The notes below the pieces were generated by a model, which was not told the origin of the DNA, made no database searches, and was given only the letters and a program-made list of their open reading frames with translations. This document shows, one piece after another, positions 1 through 7,993 of a stretch of 64,000 nt of DNA. This DNA comes from Bacteroidota bacterium (lineage in GTDB: Bacteria; Bacteroidota; Bacteroidia; AKYH767-A; 2013-40CM-41-45). Location: NCBI GenBank assembly GCA_016720655.1, contig JADKKE010000010.1, positions 134,343 to 198,342 of the forward strand, in the 5' to 3' direction. The translations under genes and the position numbers were made by a program. Positions within the stretch are counted from its first letter, which is position 1. Every line of letters begins with the position of its first letter.

Positions 1-1
1 A

Positions 2-415
2 GGCTCGACACCTTTTTCTCAGACATATTTTCACGGGACAAAGGCAGACCTCGAACTTGGCGACTTAATTGAAGTTGGTAAAAACTCCAACTTTGGACAA
101 CGAAAAAATGCGAAATACATTTTCCTTACAGCGACACTTGATGCTGCAATTTGGGGAGCAGAACTTGCCATTGGAGAAGGACGAGAACGAATTTATTTAG
201 TTGAACCAACAGGGCAAATTGAAGACGACCCCGACCTGACGGATAAAAAATTTCCGGGTAATCCAACAAAATCGTATCGTTCGACACAGCCATTTAAAGT
301 TGTCGGAGAAGTTTCAATTTGGCAAGGACACCCAGCCGAGTTAGTTCAGACAATGAAAGACACATTAGCAAGACTTAAAGATCAAGGCATTAATTCATTA
401 AATGACAGTGAGTAA
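2..415 (+). CDS. arr: Rifampin ADP-ribosyltransferase (Arr), 5' end cut by window
   Basis: Arr enzymes transfer ADP-ribose from NAD+ to the C23 hydroxyl of rifamycins and so inactivate them in the cytoplasm. The frame is open at the window edge and gives 137 residues without the start, so only a few N-terminal residues are missing from a family of about 140-150. Family signatures seen: YFHGTKADL near the start, WGAELA, VEPTGQIEDDPDLT, FPGNPTKSYRS and the WQGHPAELV end. His11, Tyr39 and an Asp of the EDD stretch (74-76) sit where the known H-Y-D triad is expected. It leads a run of small accessory genes on the same strand. Identification is confident; activity is inferred. Confidence 0.93.
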   Translation, partial: GSTPFSQTYFHGTKADLELGDLIEVGKNSNFGQRKNAKYIFLTATLDAAIWGAELAIGEGRERIYLVEPTGQIEDDPDLTDKKFPGNPTKSYRSTQPFKVVGEVSIWQGHPAELVQTMKDTLARLKDQGINSLNDSE

Positions 416-466
416 CAAAAAACGAAACTCTAACTAAGAAAGTAAACAATTTTTAAAATAATAATT

Positions 467-904
467 ATGGCACTTATCAATCCCCACATCAACTTCAACG
501 GAAATGCCGAAGAAGCATTCAATTTTTACAAGTCAGTATTTGGCGGAGAGTTCTCAAAAATAATGCGTTTCAAAGATTTAGCAAGTGCTGAATTTCCAGT
601 AGCAGAACATGAAGCAAATAAAATAATGCACATTGCTTTACCAATTGGCAAAAGTATTTTAATGGCTAATGATGTACCTGAAATTCTGGGACGAACAAAC
701 GAAAATGAGAACAGAAGCAAAATTGTAATTCGTGTTGAAAGCAAAGAAGAAGCTGACAAATTATTCAATGGACTTTCGGCAGGCGGACAAATTGAAATGC
801 CTATTTCTGACAGCCCTTGGGGTTCATATTTTGGTATGTTTAGAGACAAATATGGAATTGAATGGATGATAGATTTTGACTCGAATTATATAGGGCAAAT
901 TTAA
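467..904 (+). CDS. VOC-superfamily (PhnB/glyoxalase-like) protein
   Basis: A 145-residue protein of the vicinal oxygen chelate fold, PhnB-like subgroup. Seen: the N-terminal NPHINFNGNAEEAFNFYKSV segment, typical of this subgroup, and the C-terminal half with SPWGSYFGMFRDKYGIEWMI, which is the second beta-alpha-beta-beta-beta module ending in the usual GIxWM motif. Members are often annotated as glyoxalase or as demethylubiquinone methyltransferase, but no substrate can be read from the sequence. The gene starts 51 nt after arr and may be co-transcribed with it. The A/T-rich leader has no Shine-Dalgarno sequence, as usual in Bacteroidota. Family call is firm, function unknown. Confidence 0.88.
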   Translation: MALINPHINFNGNAEEAFNFYKSVFGGEFSKIMRFKDLASAEFPVAEHEANKIMHIALPIGKSILMANDVPEILGRTNENENRSKIVIRVESKEEADKLFNGLSAGGQIEMPISDSPWGSYFGMFRDKYGIEWMIDFDSNYIGQI

Positions 905-906
905 CC

Positions 907-1147
907 TGCTGCGAAGGATACTATCGCTTCAAAGGATCTCCAAAATCCTTTGCCCATATACTGTGTGATGTTCATTTGTCTAGACTGTGATTTTGATGAT
1001 TTATATGATTTCACTGAGGTGCATCTATACTATTAGGTGGGATTGAATTAATGAAGGCATGTTCTGCATTTCTAAAGAAATTTCATCAATGATGATTTCT
1101 CCAAAATCAACGAAATTAAAATAATCAGTTTAATCAAAATCAGACAA
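907..1147. repeat. Intergenic repeat, MITE-like, copy A
   Basis: Most of the 684-nt gap after the VOC gene is repeats. This copy begins CTGCTGCGAAGG and contains TTGTCTAGACTGTGATT at 976-992 and a weak matching end near 1130-1147. It shares this order with copies at 8930-9140 and 13898-14000. The best copy (8972-9140) has inverted ends TTGTCTGAAC/GTTCAGACAA, so the unit looks like a small non-coding mobile element; this copy is degraded. Confidence 0.6.
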
Positions 1148-1155
1148 AAACACAT

Positions 1156-1225
1156 GTCGTCCCTACGGGACTTACACCTTTGTGTGCGTTTTGCTACCGA
1201 TATTTCGTCCCTAACGGGACTAAAC
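1156..1225. repeat. Pair of REP-like palindromes
   Basis: Two short hairpins stand 36 nt apart: GTCCC-tac-GGGAC at 1159-1171 and GTCCC-taac-GGGAC at 1207-1220. Both are preceded by TCGT or TTCGT and followed by GGGACT. Such paired palindromes are typical REP-type intergenic repeats of this phylum and could be mobilised by RAYT transposases like the one at 6115, though the core sequences differ from those next to that gene. Confidence 0.55.
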
Positions 1226-1321
1226 TGTCGTACTATAAAATCCAAATTAATAACAGTATCAATTCGAATAAAATCTAAGTTCCATCATACAAATACAAGC
1301 AAAAACCAAGGGCGAATCTAG

Positions 1322-1525
1322 TTACACTCCTGCCAAAATAATCAAAGTGTCAATCGAAGATTCTGCAATAGATTTTTTTATAAAATGCATGTGCAAAATG
1401 AGATGGATTAAGCCTGTAAATAAGCGAACAACAACCGTTTGCTTCAATGCCTCAAACCGGCTATCTTTCCATAGTGAAATATGGAAGGACGGCACATCAG
1501 CAAAACCCATTTCAAGCTATGTTAA
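1322..1525. repeat. Long direct repeat, copy 1
   Basis: About 200 nt that match, in the same orientation, the segment 2945-3140. Shared blocks include ACTCCTG, GCAATAGATTTTT, CAATG.CTCAAA, TATCTTTCCATA and TCAGCAAAAC. The two copies bracket the SRPBCC and imm11-like genes. Short open frames here on both strands are not conserved between the copies and were not called. The origin is unknown; it could be a decayed insertion or a non-coding repeat family. Confidence 0.55.
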
Positions 1526-1588
1526 ACGATAGCTAGTATGACAGAAAGTAACAACTCGAAAGATTAATCTCAACAAATCTTTAACACT

Positions 1589-2047
1589 ATGAAAAAGTTA
1601 CAATTCAAAGTTAACATCAATGCACATGTGACCAAAGTTTATGATTTTATGCTTGGCATCAACAGTAAATCAACGTATGAGCAATGGACTGCTTTGTTTA
1701 ACCCGACATCCACCTATGAAGGAACCTGGGACAAGGGAAATAAAATTCTATTTATTGGGGTCGATGAGAAAGGAGAAAAGGGAGGTATGGTTTCCAGGAT
1801 AGTTGAAAACATTCCCAAGAGATTTGTTTCTATTCAACATTATGGTCTTTATCAGGCAGACAAAGAAATTACAGAAGGACCAGAAGTTGAAAAATGGGCA
1901 AACGGATTTGAAAATTATAGCTTCGAAGAAAACACTGGGAGTACAACCCTTACTGTTGACTTAGATACCACTGAAGATTTTTTAGATTATATGAATGAGA
2001 CCTACCCAAAAGCACTCGATAAGTTGAAAGAAATTTGTGAAAAATAA
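1589..2047 (+). CDS. SRPBCC (START-like) domain protein
   Basis: A 152-residue soluble protein with the pattern of the START/SRPBCC helix-grip fold: an N-terminal beta strand followed by a long first helix (FKVNINAHVTKVYDFMLG), a central WDKGNKILFIG strand pair, and a C-terminal helix (YMNETYPKALDKLKEICEK) that closes the ligand cavity. Bacteroidota carry many such stand-alone proteins, often compared with AHSA1 or polyketide cyclases. No ligand or catalytic residue can be assigned. It lies between the two copies of a long direct repeat, in an accessory neighbourhood. Confidence 0.82.
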   Translation: MKKLQFKVNINAHVTKVYDFMLGINSKSTYEQWTALFNPTSTYEGTWDKGNKILFIGVDEKGEKGGMVSRIVENIPKRFVSIQHYGLYQADKEITEGPEVEKWANGFENYSFEENTGSTTLTVDLDTTEDFLDYMNETYPKALDKLKEICEK

Positions 2048-2084
2048 CAATTTCTATAATTTCTTTAAACTGGAAAGAAATTAC

Positions 2085-2754
2085 ATGCACTTTGAGATCA
2101 GAAATAGTTATAAGAATATAGGGAGAGGAGGATTTCCCTCAATCTCAAAATATTCACCTGGAACAAGGAAAAACTGTTCATGATAAAGACTTTATCTGGA
2201 ATATAGGCGATTCTTCATTTCCTGATTTTACTCCAAATATTGGCACATTGATTATTCAGAATGGGGCTAAGTTGACAGACTTTATTAGTTCCGCAACAAT
2301 TTCATCGGGATTTATTGTCAGTTCTAAAGTAAAGTTGATTCTTGAAAAGTTTAACCTGGCTCCTACCCGATTTTATTCTTGCAGCCTTTCACATAAAGGA
2401 ACAATAATAAATGAATATTACTTTCTTCACACTTTAAACAATCTTGAAATGGACATTGATTTTACCCGAAGTGTTTTTCAAGTTAAAAGGTTTGAAGAAG
2501 TAATAGACAGAATAGTTTTTAGAGACTTTAATGAACTTCAAAATAAAACTAAGGAATTAAATGAAGCTATTGAATATTATACATTGCAATATGAGAGTAT
2601 ATTTATTAAACAATCCAAAAATGAAAAACTGGATTTGTTTAAATTAGGTGATGCTGGATATGGAACTTACATTTCAAATAAACTTAGAGAAGCTTTTGAA
2701 GATGCTAAACTTTCAGGAATTAATTATCGTGAAGCAAAAATTTACTACAGCTAA
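2085..2754 (+). pseudogene. Imm11-like immunity protein, one frameshift
   Basis: ATG at 2085 gives a start (MHFEIRNSYKNIGRGGFP) that leaves the frame near 2136-2139. Removing one C of the CCC there joins it to the downstream frame, which is open from 2122 and runs through FPDFTPNIGTLIIQNGAKL, GFIVSSKVKLILEKFNL and INYREAKIYYS. The repaired product is about 222 residues. The layout (FPDF, a buried strand, GAKLTDFIS, FYSCSLSHKG, YYFLH, IDF) resembles the imm11/DUF1629 immunity family of polymorphic toxin systems. No toxin gene is adjacent, so it would be an orphan. Without repair, translation would need the TTG at 2248 and would lose the first third. The family call is from memory of the motif pattern. 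Confidence 0.6.
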
Positions 2755-3196
2755 CAGCACCTACCCAAGAGCCCGGGGTTCGTGTTTCAAAGACTATTTT
2801 GTTGTTAATCAAGCATTTTTTTTAAGTTTTGTTGTAAAAGTCCCGTGCTTTGGGGATAAAAACCAGAGCCACAACCGCCTATAATAGAATAAAAATACCC
2901 CATCCGTTTATCCTTTTACTCGCATGAAAGCAGAGCAAATCTATCTGTACTCCTGACAAATAAATCTTCAGTTTAAATCGAAAATTAATGCAATAGATTT
3001 TTAATAAAACTGCGGGAGATAAAGGCGTTGGAAGAATCCCATTAAAACTGTGAACTAAATCCATTTGTTGCAATGACTCAAATGGGTTATCTTTCCATAT
3101 CAAAATTTGGAAGTTCGGCAGTTCAGCAAAACTCCATTATGCACAACCCGTGGGCGTCATCGGAACCTCAAACTGGCTGCAAGAAATAAACAGGAT
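2755..3196. repeat. Gap with long direct repeat, copy 2 (2945-3140)
   Basis: No gene is supported in this gap. The second copy of the approximately 200-nt repeat first seen at 1322-1525 occupies 2945-3140. Before it, 2755-2880 contains a run of T and the fragment GCTAACAGCACCTACCC directly after the imm11-like stop, with no clear structure. Confidence 0.55.
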
Positions 3197-5158
3197 ATGA
3201 AAAAAATAATTTCTCTGGTTTCAATATTGTTCTCTTTACAGAACTATTCATTTTCGCAAGACCAACACATTATTGACTCCTTAGAAACCCAACTCAAAAA
3301 CCATTTCACAAAAAAAAAGGAGTCAAAAATAAAATCACCATCGCTGTACGATTCGACTGCGGCATACATTTTAATTGAACTCTCCTCCGCATATTGGTAC
3401 AGTAACCCAGACAAGGCACAGGACTATGTCGAACAATGCCTGACTGTTTCGGAGCAAATAGGTTTTAAAAAAGGAATAGGCAGGGCTTATTACGGTATGG
3501 GAATTATTCTTAATGTTAATGGAGATAATTTAGCTTCTTTAGTATATTATGAAAAGGCACTTAAGATTGGAGAAGAAGTCGGGGATACAAATAATATTGC
3601 AAATTCTTATCACAACATCGGAATGGTTTATGCAAACCAGGGAAATTACCCCGAAGCGCTGAAAAATTTTTTTACCTCTTTAAAAATATATGAAGAAACC
3701 GGGAATAAAAGAGGCTTGGCAAGTGCTTATAATAATATCGGAAATGTTTATTATTACCAGAGGAATTACCCAGAAGCATTGAAAAATAATTTTGCCTCTT
3801 TAAAGATAAGAGAAGAAATTGGGGATAAAAGAGGTAGTGCAGTTTCTTATAGCAGCATCGGAATGGTTTATTATGATCAGTGCAATTACCCCGAAGCATT
3901 GAAAAATTATTATGCATCTCTAAAAATATACGAAGAAACCGGGAATAGAATGAACATAGCAATTGCTAATGAAAACATTGGATTGGTTTATGCTGATCAG
4001 GGCAATTATCCCGAAGCGCTTAAAAATCATTTTACCTCTCTAAAAATAATGGAAGAAATTGGGAGTAAAAATCATATTGCGGGTTCCTGTAAAAATATTG
4101 GACTCGCAAAAATAAAATCACATGCAGCAAAGGAAGGTAAGGAGTGGCTGCTCAAAGGATTGCTGATTGCCAAAGAGATTGAAGCGATAGGGACTATGAG
4201 AGATAGCTATGAAGGTTTGGCTGAAGCCGACAGCGCTCTTGGCAATTTCAAAGGTGCTTATGAGAATCATAAATTATTTATGTTGTACCAAGACAGCATT
4301 GAGAATACTGAAAACACTGAGAAAATAGTTGCACTGCAAATGAATTACGATTTCAGCAAGAAGCAAGATTCACTCAATGCTGTACAGGCAAAGAAAGATA
4401 TTGTTGCTCAAAAAGAATTAATTAAACAAAAACTCCTTCGCAATAGATTTATAGGCGGCACTGTTATATTTCTGTTGCTTGCAGGAGCTGTAATCATATT
4501 CTTCATTGAAAGGATGCAACGAAATAAAAAGAAGCAGATGGAAGCGGTTAGAGCACGCATCAGCCGTGATTTACATGATGATATGGGCAGCACACTACAG
4601 AGCATTTCAGTAATGAGCGAGATTGCACGCATGAAATCAACTTCAGGCAGCAATCAAGAATCGCTTCCGTTTCTCGAAAAAATCGGAAGTGCTTCGCGTG
4701 ACATGATAGATAAAATGACTGATATCGTGTGGGCAGTGAGTCCGCAGAACGATAATTTCGAAAACATCCTACTCCACATGCGTGCATTTGGCGGCGAGCT
4801 GCTTGCCGGAAAAGATATTGCGCTGCATTTCAAATCGGATAGTGAATTAAACAGCATCATACTTTCTATGGAAAAACGGAAATCATTTTTCCTGGTTTAT
4901 AAAGAAGCCCTGAACAATGCCTATAAATATTCCAGTGCAAAAAATGTGAAGGTTGAAATCTCCAAAACCAATCATACATTAAAATTAGTTGTTGAAGATG
5001 ATGGTGTCGGTTTCAATAAGAATGAAGACCGTTTAAAAACAGGTGGCAATGGATTGAAAAACATGAATACAAGAGCCGCTGAACTGAATGGCAGTTTTTC
5101 AATTACTTCAGAACCGGGGCACGGAACAACAGTTATTCTTAAAGTGAACCTGAATTAA
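3197..5158 (+). CDS. TPR-domain sensor histidine kinase (NarL-type, HisKA_3)
   Basis: The start is placed at the ATG heading MKKIISLVSILFSL, a signal peptide; an in-frame upstream ATG at 3107 would put a hydrophilic stretch before it. Order: signal peptide, about five 40-residue TPR units (nt 3590-4110, each with NIG.VY..QGNYPEALKN), a coiled coil, one membrane helix (about residues 415-438), a HisKA_3 dimerisation helix with ISRDLHDDMGSTLQS (phospho-His near 458), and a HATPase_c domain (NNAYKYSSA, DDGVGF, GGNGLKNM). The TPRs are predicted outside the membrane and the kinase inside. It is followed by a NarL-type regulator 82 nt downstream, its likely partner. The near-identical TPR units suggest recent repeat expansion. 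Confidence 0.93.
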   Translation: MKKIISLVSILFSLQNYSFSQDQHIIDSLETQLKNHFTKKKESKIKSPSLYDSTAAYILIELSSAYWYSNPDKAQDYVEQCLTVSEQIGFKKGIGRAYYGMGIILNVNGDNLASLVYYEKALKIGEEVGDTNNIANSYHNIGMVYANQGNYPEALKNFFTSLKIYEETGNKRGLASAYNNIGNVYYYQRNYPEALKNNFASLKIREEIGDKRGSAVSYSSIGMVYYDQCNYPEALKNYYASLKIYEETGNRMNIAIANENIGLVYADQGNYPEALKNHFTSLKIMEEIGSKNHIAGSCKNIGLAKIKSHAAKEGKEWLLKGLLIAKEIEAIGTMRDSYEGLAEADSALGNFKGAYENHKLFMLYQDSIENTENTEKIVALQMNYDFSKKQDSLNAVQAKKDIVAQKELIKQKLLRNRFIGGTVIFLLLAGAVIIFFIERMQRNKKKQMEAVRARISRDLHDDMGSTLQSISVMSEIARMKSTSGSNQESLPFLEKIGSASRDMIDKMTDIVWAVSPQNDNFENILLHMRAFGGELLAGKDIALHFKSDSELNSIILSMEKRKSFFLVYKEALNNAYKYSSAKNVKVEISKTNHTLKLVVEDDGVGFNKNEDRLKTGGNGLKNMNTRAAELNGSFSITSEPGHGTTVILKVNLN

Positions 5159-5176
5159 AAATTAAAGGCCATCTAA

Positions 5177-5195
5177 ACTACCCAAAATAGGTAGT
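5177..5195. promoter_or_regulatory. Putative operator ACTACC-N7-GGTAGT, site 1
   Basis: A perfect inverted repeat with a 7-nt spacer, 46 nt before the response regulator start. A -7-like box TACCTTTA (5216-5223; consensus TAnnTTTG) follows 20 nt later, and no -33 TTTG is present because the inverted repeat sits at that place. A second copy with the same spacer and nearly the same promoter distance is at 6929-6947. NarL-type regulators bind such dyads, so autoregulation is a reasonable inference. Confidence 0.6.
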
Positions 5196-5240
5196 AGCTT
5201 CACCATAAAGTAGTTTACCTTTACACTGTCCTTATATACT

Positions 5241-5891
5241 ATGAATATTAAAGTCGCAATTTTTGAAGATAATCCACTTTTGCGTGACAGCCTGTTCCAG
5301 CTTATAAACGGCAGTGAGGGTTTTGTGTGCACCGGTGCATTTCCTGATTGCACAGACCTGATGCGAAAAGTTGAATCGGCTAATCCCGATGTAATTCTCA
5401 TGGATATTGACCTTCCCGGTGGAATGAACGGCATTGAAGCAGTAGGAAAAATCAACCAAACGCATCCCGAAATTATGATCATCATGCAAACGGTTTTCAA
5501 TGACAATGAAAGAATATTTCAGTCCATAACTGCCGGTGCATCCGGTTATCTTTTAAAAAATACTTCGCCTGTGCGTATCCTTGAATCCATACGCGAAGCA
5601 GCCACGGGCGGAGCGCCCATGACTCCGAGCATTGCGCATAAAATCCTCGAAGTATTCCGGAGCAAAAAGCCTGCTCTACCTGCTAACGACCAATCGCAGC
5701 TCAACGACAGACAGAATGAAATTCTCGAGTGTATTTTCAACGGGATGAGCTATAAGCTCATAGCCGAGAAGCTTTTCATATCGGTTGAAACCGTCCGCTA
5801 CCATGTCAAAAACATTTATGAAATCCTGCACGTCCATTCGCGTGATGAACTCATTTCAAAAGTTAAAGGGAAATCTTTTTTAAGCTTTTAA
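5241..5891 (+). CDS. NarL/LuxR-type response regulator
   Basis: 216 residues. A receiver domain (1-120) has the acidic pocket near FEDN, the phospho-acceptor Asp55 in VILMDIDLPGG and the late Lys in YLLKNTSP. After a linker, a GerE/LuxR helix-turn-helix (about 152-208) reads LNDRQNEILECIFNGMSYKLIAEKL and VETVRYHVKNIYEILHVHSRDELI. It lies directly after the TPR histidine kinase and is its probable partner. The dyad at 5177-5195 in its leader and at 6929-6947 before the downstream T9SS pair are candidate binding sites. Family certain; targets inferred. Confidence 0.95.
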   Translation: MNIKVAIFEDNPLLRDSLFQLINGSEGFVCTGAFPDCTDLMRKVESANPDVILMDIDLPGGMNGIEAVGKINQTHPEIMIIMQTVFNDNERIFQSITAGASGYLLKNTSPVRILESIREAATGGAPMTPSIAHKILEVFRSKKPALPANDQSQLNDRQNEILECIFNGMSYKLIAEKLFISVETVRYHVKNIYEILHVHSRDELISKVKGKSFLSF

Positions 5892-5922
5892 GTGCCTGTT
5901 TAAATTTCTCAATACTGGCATT

Positions 5923-6853
5923 CTTAAGGGTTCGACCATGCTTGGCAATGTCATTTAGTCAATGGGATTGATGTATTGGCTGTCAATTTATGGAATTATT
6001 AGGCCCGCTAGGGCCATACTCTTGGTAAATTAGGACTACATGAGAGCGCTAAGCCCCTTTAGGGGCGCACTCTTTAAACACACAGCTTTTTTCGACAACG
6101 AAGGCACACTGTATTCACCTCCCAAATAACGTGTCATCAAAAATTGAAATCGGTTGTTTAAAAATATATCGTTCGTCAAATTCAACCTCAAAACGTTGAA
6201 GGAACTTATGGTACTCTTCAACAAAAGAGATTTTTCTATGATGTTCTTTTTGGTTTTGAATATAATTAATCACATTCATCAAATCGGATTTGCTATAAGA
6301 AAAGGCTCCATACCCCCCCTGCCAATGAAATTTATATTTTATAAATCCACGCTTATTTATCCACTTACTAGAGTCAGCTTTTATCTCTTCCATCAAATCA
6401 GGTAGGGGATCAGATGGACGGTAACCTATCAGAATATGCAGATGATCTTCAACCCCATTAATACACAACAATTTATGACGTCGATTCATGATAATTTCGG
6501 AAATGTACTTATGTAACTCCATTTCCCAATTGGGATTAATTAAAGCCTCTCGATATTTTACACCAAAGATGAGTTGAAGATGTATTTGAGTGTATGTATT
6601 TGCCATTTGATTTTTACACAATTATATATGAGGGGTAAGTCGAATGCAACCGATATATGCAGGAACTTTTACGTTGTTTAATAAATGGACAGATGAGTTG
6701 TGTTTAAAGAGTGCGCCCCTAAAGGGGCTTGAGGTGCTCATGTTTCTTGTGTTACCATAAGTACGGCCCTAAAGGGCCTGTCAATCTAAGTGCATTTGCT
6801 CATTTTGAAATTTTCTGTTTAACTTAATGACATTGCCCACCACACCCTTAAGT
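5923..6853. mobile_element. REP-RAYT element (REPtron) with long inverted ends
   Basis: The RAYT transposase gene lies inside two inverted flanks of about 160 nt (5923-6086 and 6697-6853). Each flank has two palindromes: GGCCCGCTAGGGCC at 6002-6015 and GCCCCTTTAGGGGC at 6053-6066 on the left; GCCCCTAAAGGGGC at 6715-6728 and GGCCCTAAAGGGCC at 6765-6778 on the right. Outer matches (CTTAAGGGT, GGCAATGTCATT) extend the symmetry. This is the layout of a REP-associated tyrosine transposase with its own inverted REP doublets. It lies just after the response regulator and separates it from the T9SS pair. Confidence 0.8.
6115..6606 (-). CDS. REP-associated tyrosine transposase (Y1/IS200-like)
   Basis: An HUH-type single-strand transposase of 163 residues. 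Start chosen at MANTYTQIHLQLIFG, the usual beginning of this family; an upstream ATG would add five residues. Seen: the HUH pair in EDHLHILIGY, the catalytic Tyr candidate in VINYIQNQKEHHRK, and the FHWQGGYGAFSYS core typical of the TnpA_REP group. Such enzymes cleave and join at REP hairpins. Here the gene is flanked by inverted REP doublets (5923-6086, 6697-6853), which are probably its substrate. The frame is intact, so it may be functional. Confidence 0.93.
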   Translation of the reverse strand: MANTYTQIHLQLIFGVKYREALINPNWEMELHKYISEIIMNRRHKLLCINGVEDHLHILIGYRPSDPLPDLMEEIKADSSKWINKRGFIKYKFHWQGGYGAFSYSKSDLMNVINYIQNQKEHHRKISFVEEYHKFLQRFEVEFDERYIFKQPISIFDDTLFGR

Positions 6854-7059
6854 GTATACTGAAGGCATCCCTGCGAGATAATCACCTATCCCTCTTTTTT
6901 CGGTAAGGTTCAATCGCCCACCATCAAAACTACCCATTTCAGGTAGTGCGATCAACTTCGTTAGTTCTTACTTTTGACGTATAAAATTGAACGATTTGCA
7001 AATTATCTGAAGAATTTGATTGAAGAAATATTTTTAAAACTATTCTAAAAACAAATAAA
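6622..7059. other. Gap: right REP flank, then regulatory leader of the T9SS pair
   Basis: No gene. 6697-6853 is the right inverted flank of the REP-RAYT element. 6929-6976 holds the putative operator and a -7 box. The remaining A/T-rich leader up to the ATG at 7060 shows no other structure. Confidence 0.5.
6929..6947. promoter_or_regulatory. Putative operator ACTACC-N7-GGTAGT, site 2
   Basis: The same inverted repeat and spacer as the site before the response regulator gene; 15 of 19 positions are identical and the arms are perfect. A perfect -7 box TACTTTTG (6969-6976, consensus TAnnTTTG) begins 21 nt after it, against 20 nt for site 1. The -33 TTTG is again missing and replaced by the dyad, as expected at an activator-dependent promoter. 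The target would be the T9SS genes at 7060 and 7994. Confidence 0.62.
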
Positions 7060-7962
7060 ATGAAAAAACATCTACTAAAAATGCGTGCTGCCTGCCTGCC
7101 AGTAAGCATATCTTTCATCGTTACAACAATGATGCTTTCTGTAAGTGCAAAAGCACAAATTATTTATACCGATGTGATCCCGGATACAACCTTCAACGTC
7201 AGCGGCGACACCTGCCAACTCGATCTGGATAACAATGGCCAGGCGGACTACAAGCTCTGCCAATTCACGTTCCCTTACTACTGTGATGTCTGCTACATAG
7301 GAACGCAACAACGTGTTGCGATTTTTCCGATGGCCACAAATGTTATCGCCGATTGGACGTGGTTGTCCCAACAATGGCCGCAATGCCTTGAATTTGGACA
7401 GGTGATAGACGCTGGTCTGAGTATGAGCGAGACCAATCACACGATAATTTATAGCCAACCTGGCGGTGGCTGCGCGCCGTTGATCAATTGCGTTCCTCCT
7501 CCCGCAGTAACATGGGCGCTCGCTTGGGTACTCAACCCGGGTCCGCTCTATCTCGGCTTGCGCTTCGATATTGCAGGAGCGACCCACTATGGTTGGGCCC
7601 GGCTCAGCGTCCCGAATGCAGGTGAATTCACCCTAATGGACTACGCCTACAACTCCATTCCAAACCAGCCCATCCTTGCCGGTCAAACTAGTACTACAGG
7701 AATTAATGAAAATTCATTAGCTTCATCGATAAATCTTTTTCCAAATCCTGCGCTAAACCATCTCACCATCATTTTGGGTAGCAGCAATAAAAAAGTTGAA
7801 GTAACTATCGCTGACATTACCGGAAATATAATTTATACAAAAACTGAATATGAAACAAATAAGATACAGGTGAATACCAATGAATTTTCAGAGGGAGTTT
7901 ATATTGTTCAAATTCAAGCAGCAGATTTTATTGGAACAAAAAAACTTGTCATAGAAAAATAA
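7060..7962 (+). CDS. T9SS-sorted secreted protein, mosaic composition
   Basis: 300 residues: a signal peptide (MKKHL... to SAKAQ), an unassigned core, and a C-terminal type A sorting domain (about 215-300: SINLFPNPALNHLTI, GNIIYT, NTNEFSEGVYIVQIQ, TKKLVIEK). A paralogue follows 31 nt downstream. Both share the start MKKHL, the block AQIIYTD, the block DYAYNSIPNQPILAGQT and the whole tail. The middle (about nt 7190-7650) differs from the paralogue and is visibly richer in G+C than the two ends, so the core may have been replaced by recombination between conserved ends. The function of the core is unknown. Expression may depend on the dyad at 6929-6947. Confidence 0.85.
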   Translation: MKKHLLKMRAACLPVSISFIVTTMMLSVSAKAQIIYTDVIPDTTFNVSGDTCQLDLDNNGQADYKLCQFTFPYYCDVCYIGTQQRVAIFPMATNVIADWTWLSQQWPQCLEFGQVIDAGLSMSETNHTIIYSQPGGGCAPLINCVPPPAVTWALAWVLNPGPLYLGLRFDIAGATHYGWARLSVPNAGEFTLMDYAYNSIPNQPILAGQTSTTGINENSLASSINLFPNPALNHLTIILGSSNKKVEVTIADITGNIIYTKTEYETNKIQVNTNEFSEGVYIVQIQAADFIGTKKLVIEK

Positions 7963-7993
7963 TTTTAAAGTCAAACATTTAAATTTCTATCAA

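Noticed and set aside
1322..1532. Small frames on both strands (61-62 codons)
   Set aside because: They lie in the long direct repeat, and the matching copy at 2945-3140 does not keep either frame.
1..3140. Integron gene-cassette array (arr, VOC, SRPBCC, imm11 with spacers)
   Set aside because: No attC site with matching GTTRRRY/RYYYAAC ends, no integrase gene, and the repeats between genes are of different kinds.
3672..3962. Minus-strand frame of 96 codons inside the TPR kinase
   Set aside because: It is a repetitive shadow of the TPR units on the other strand.
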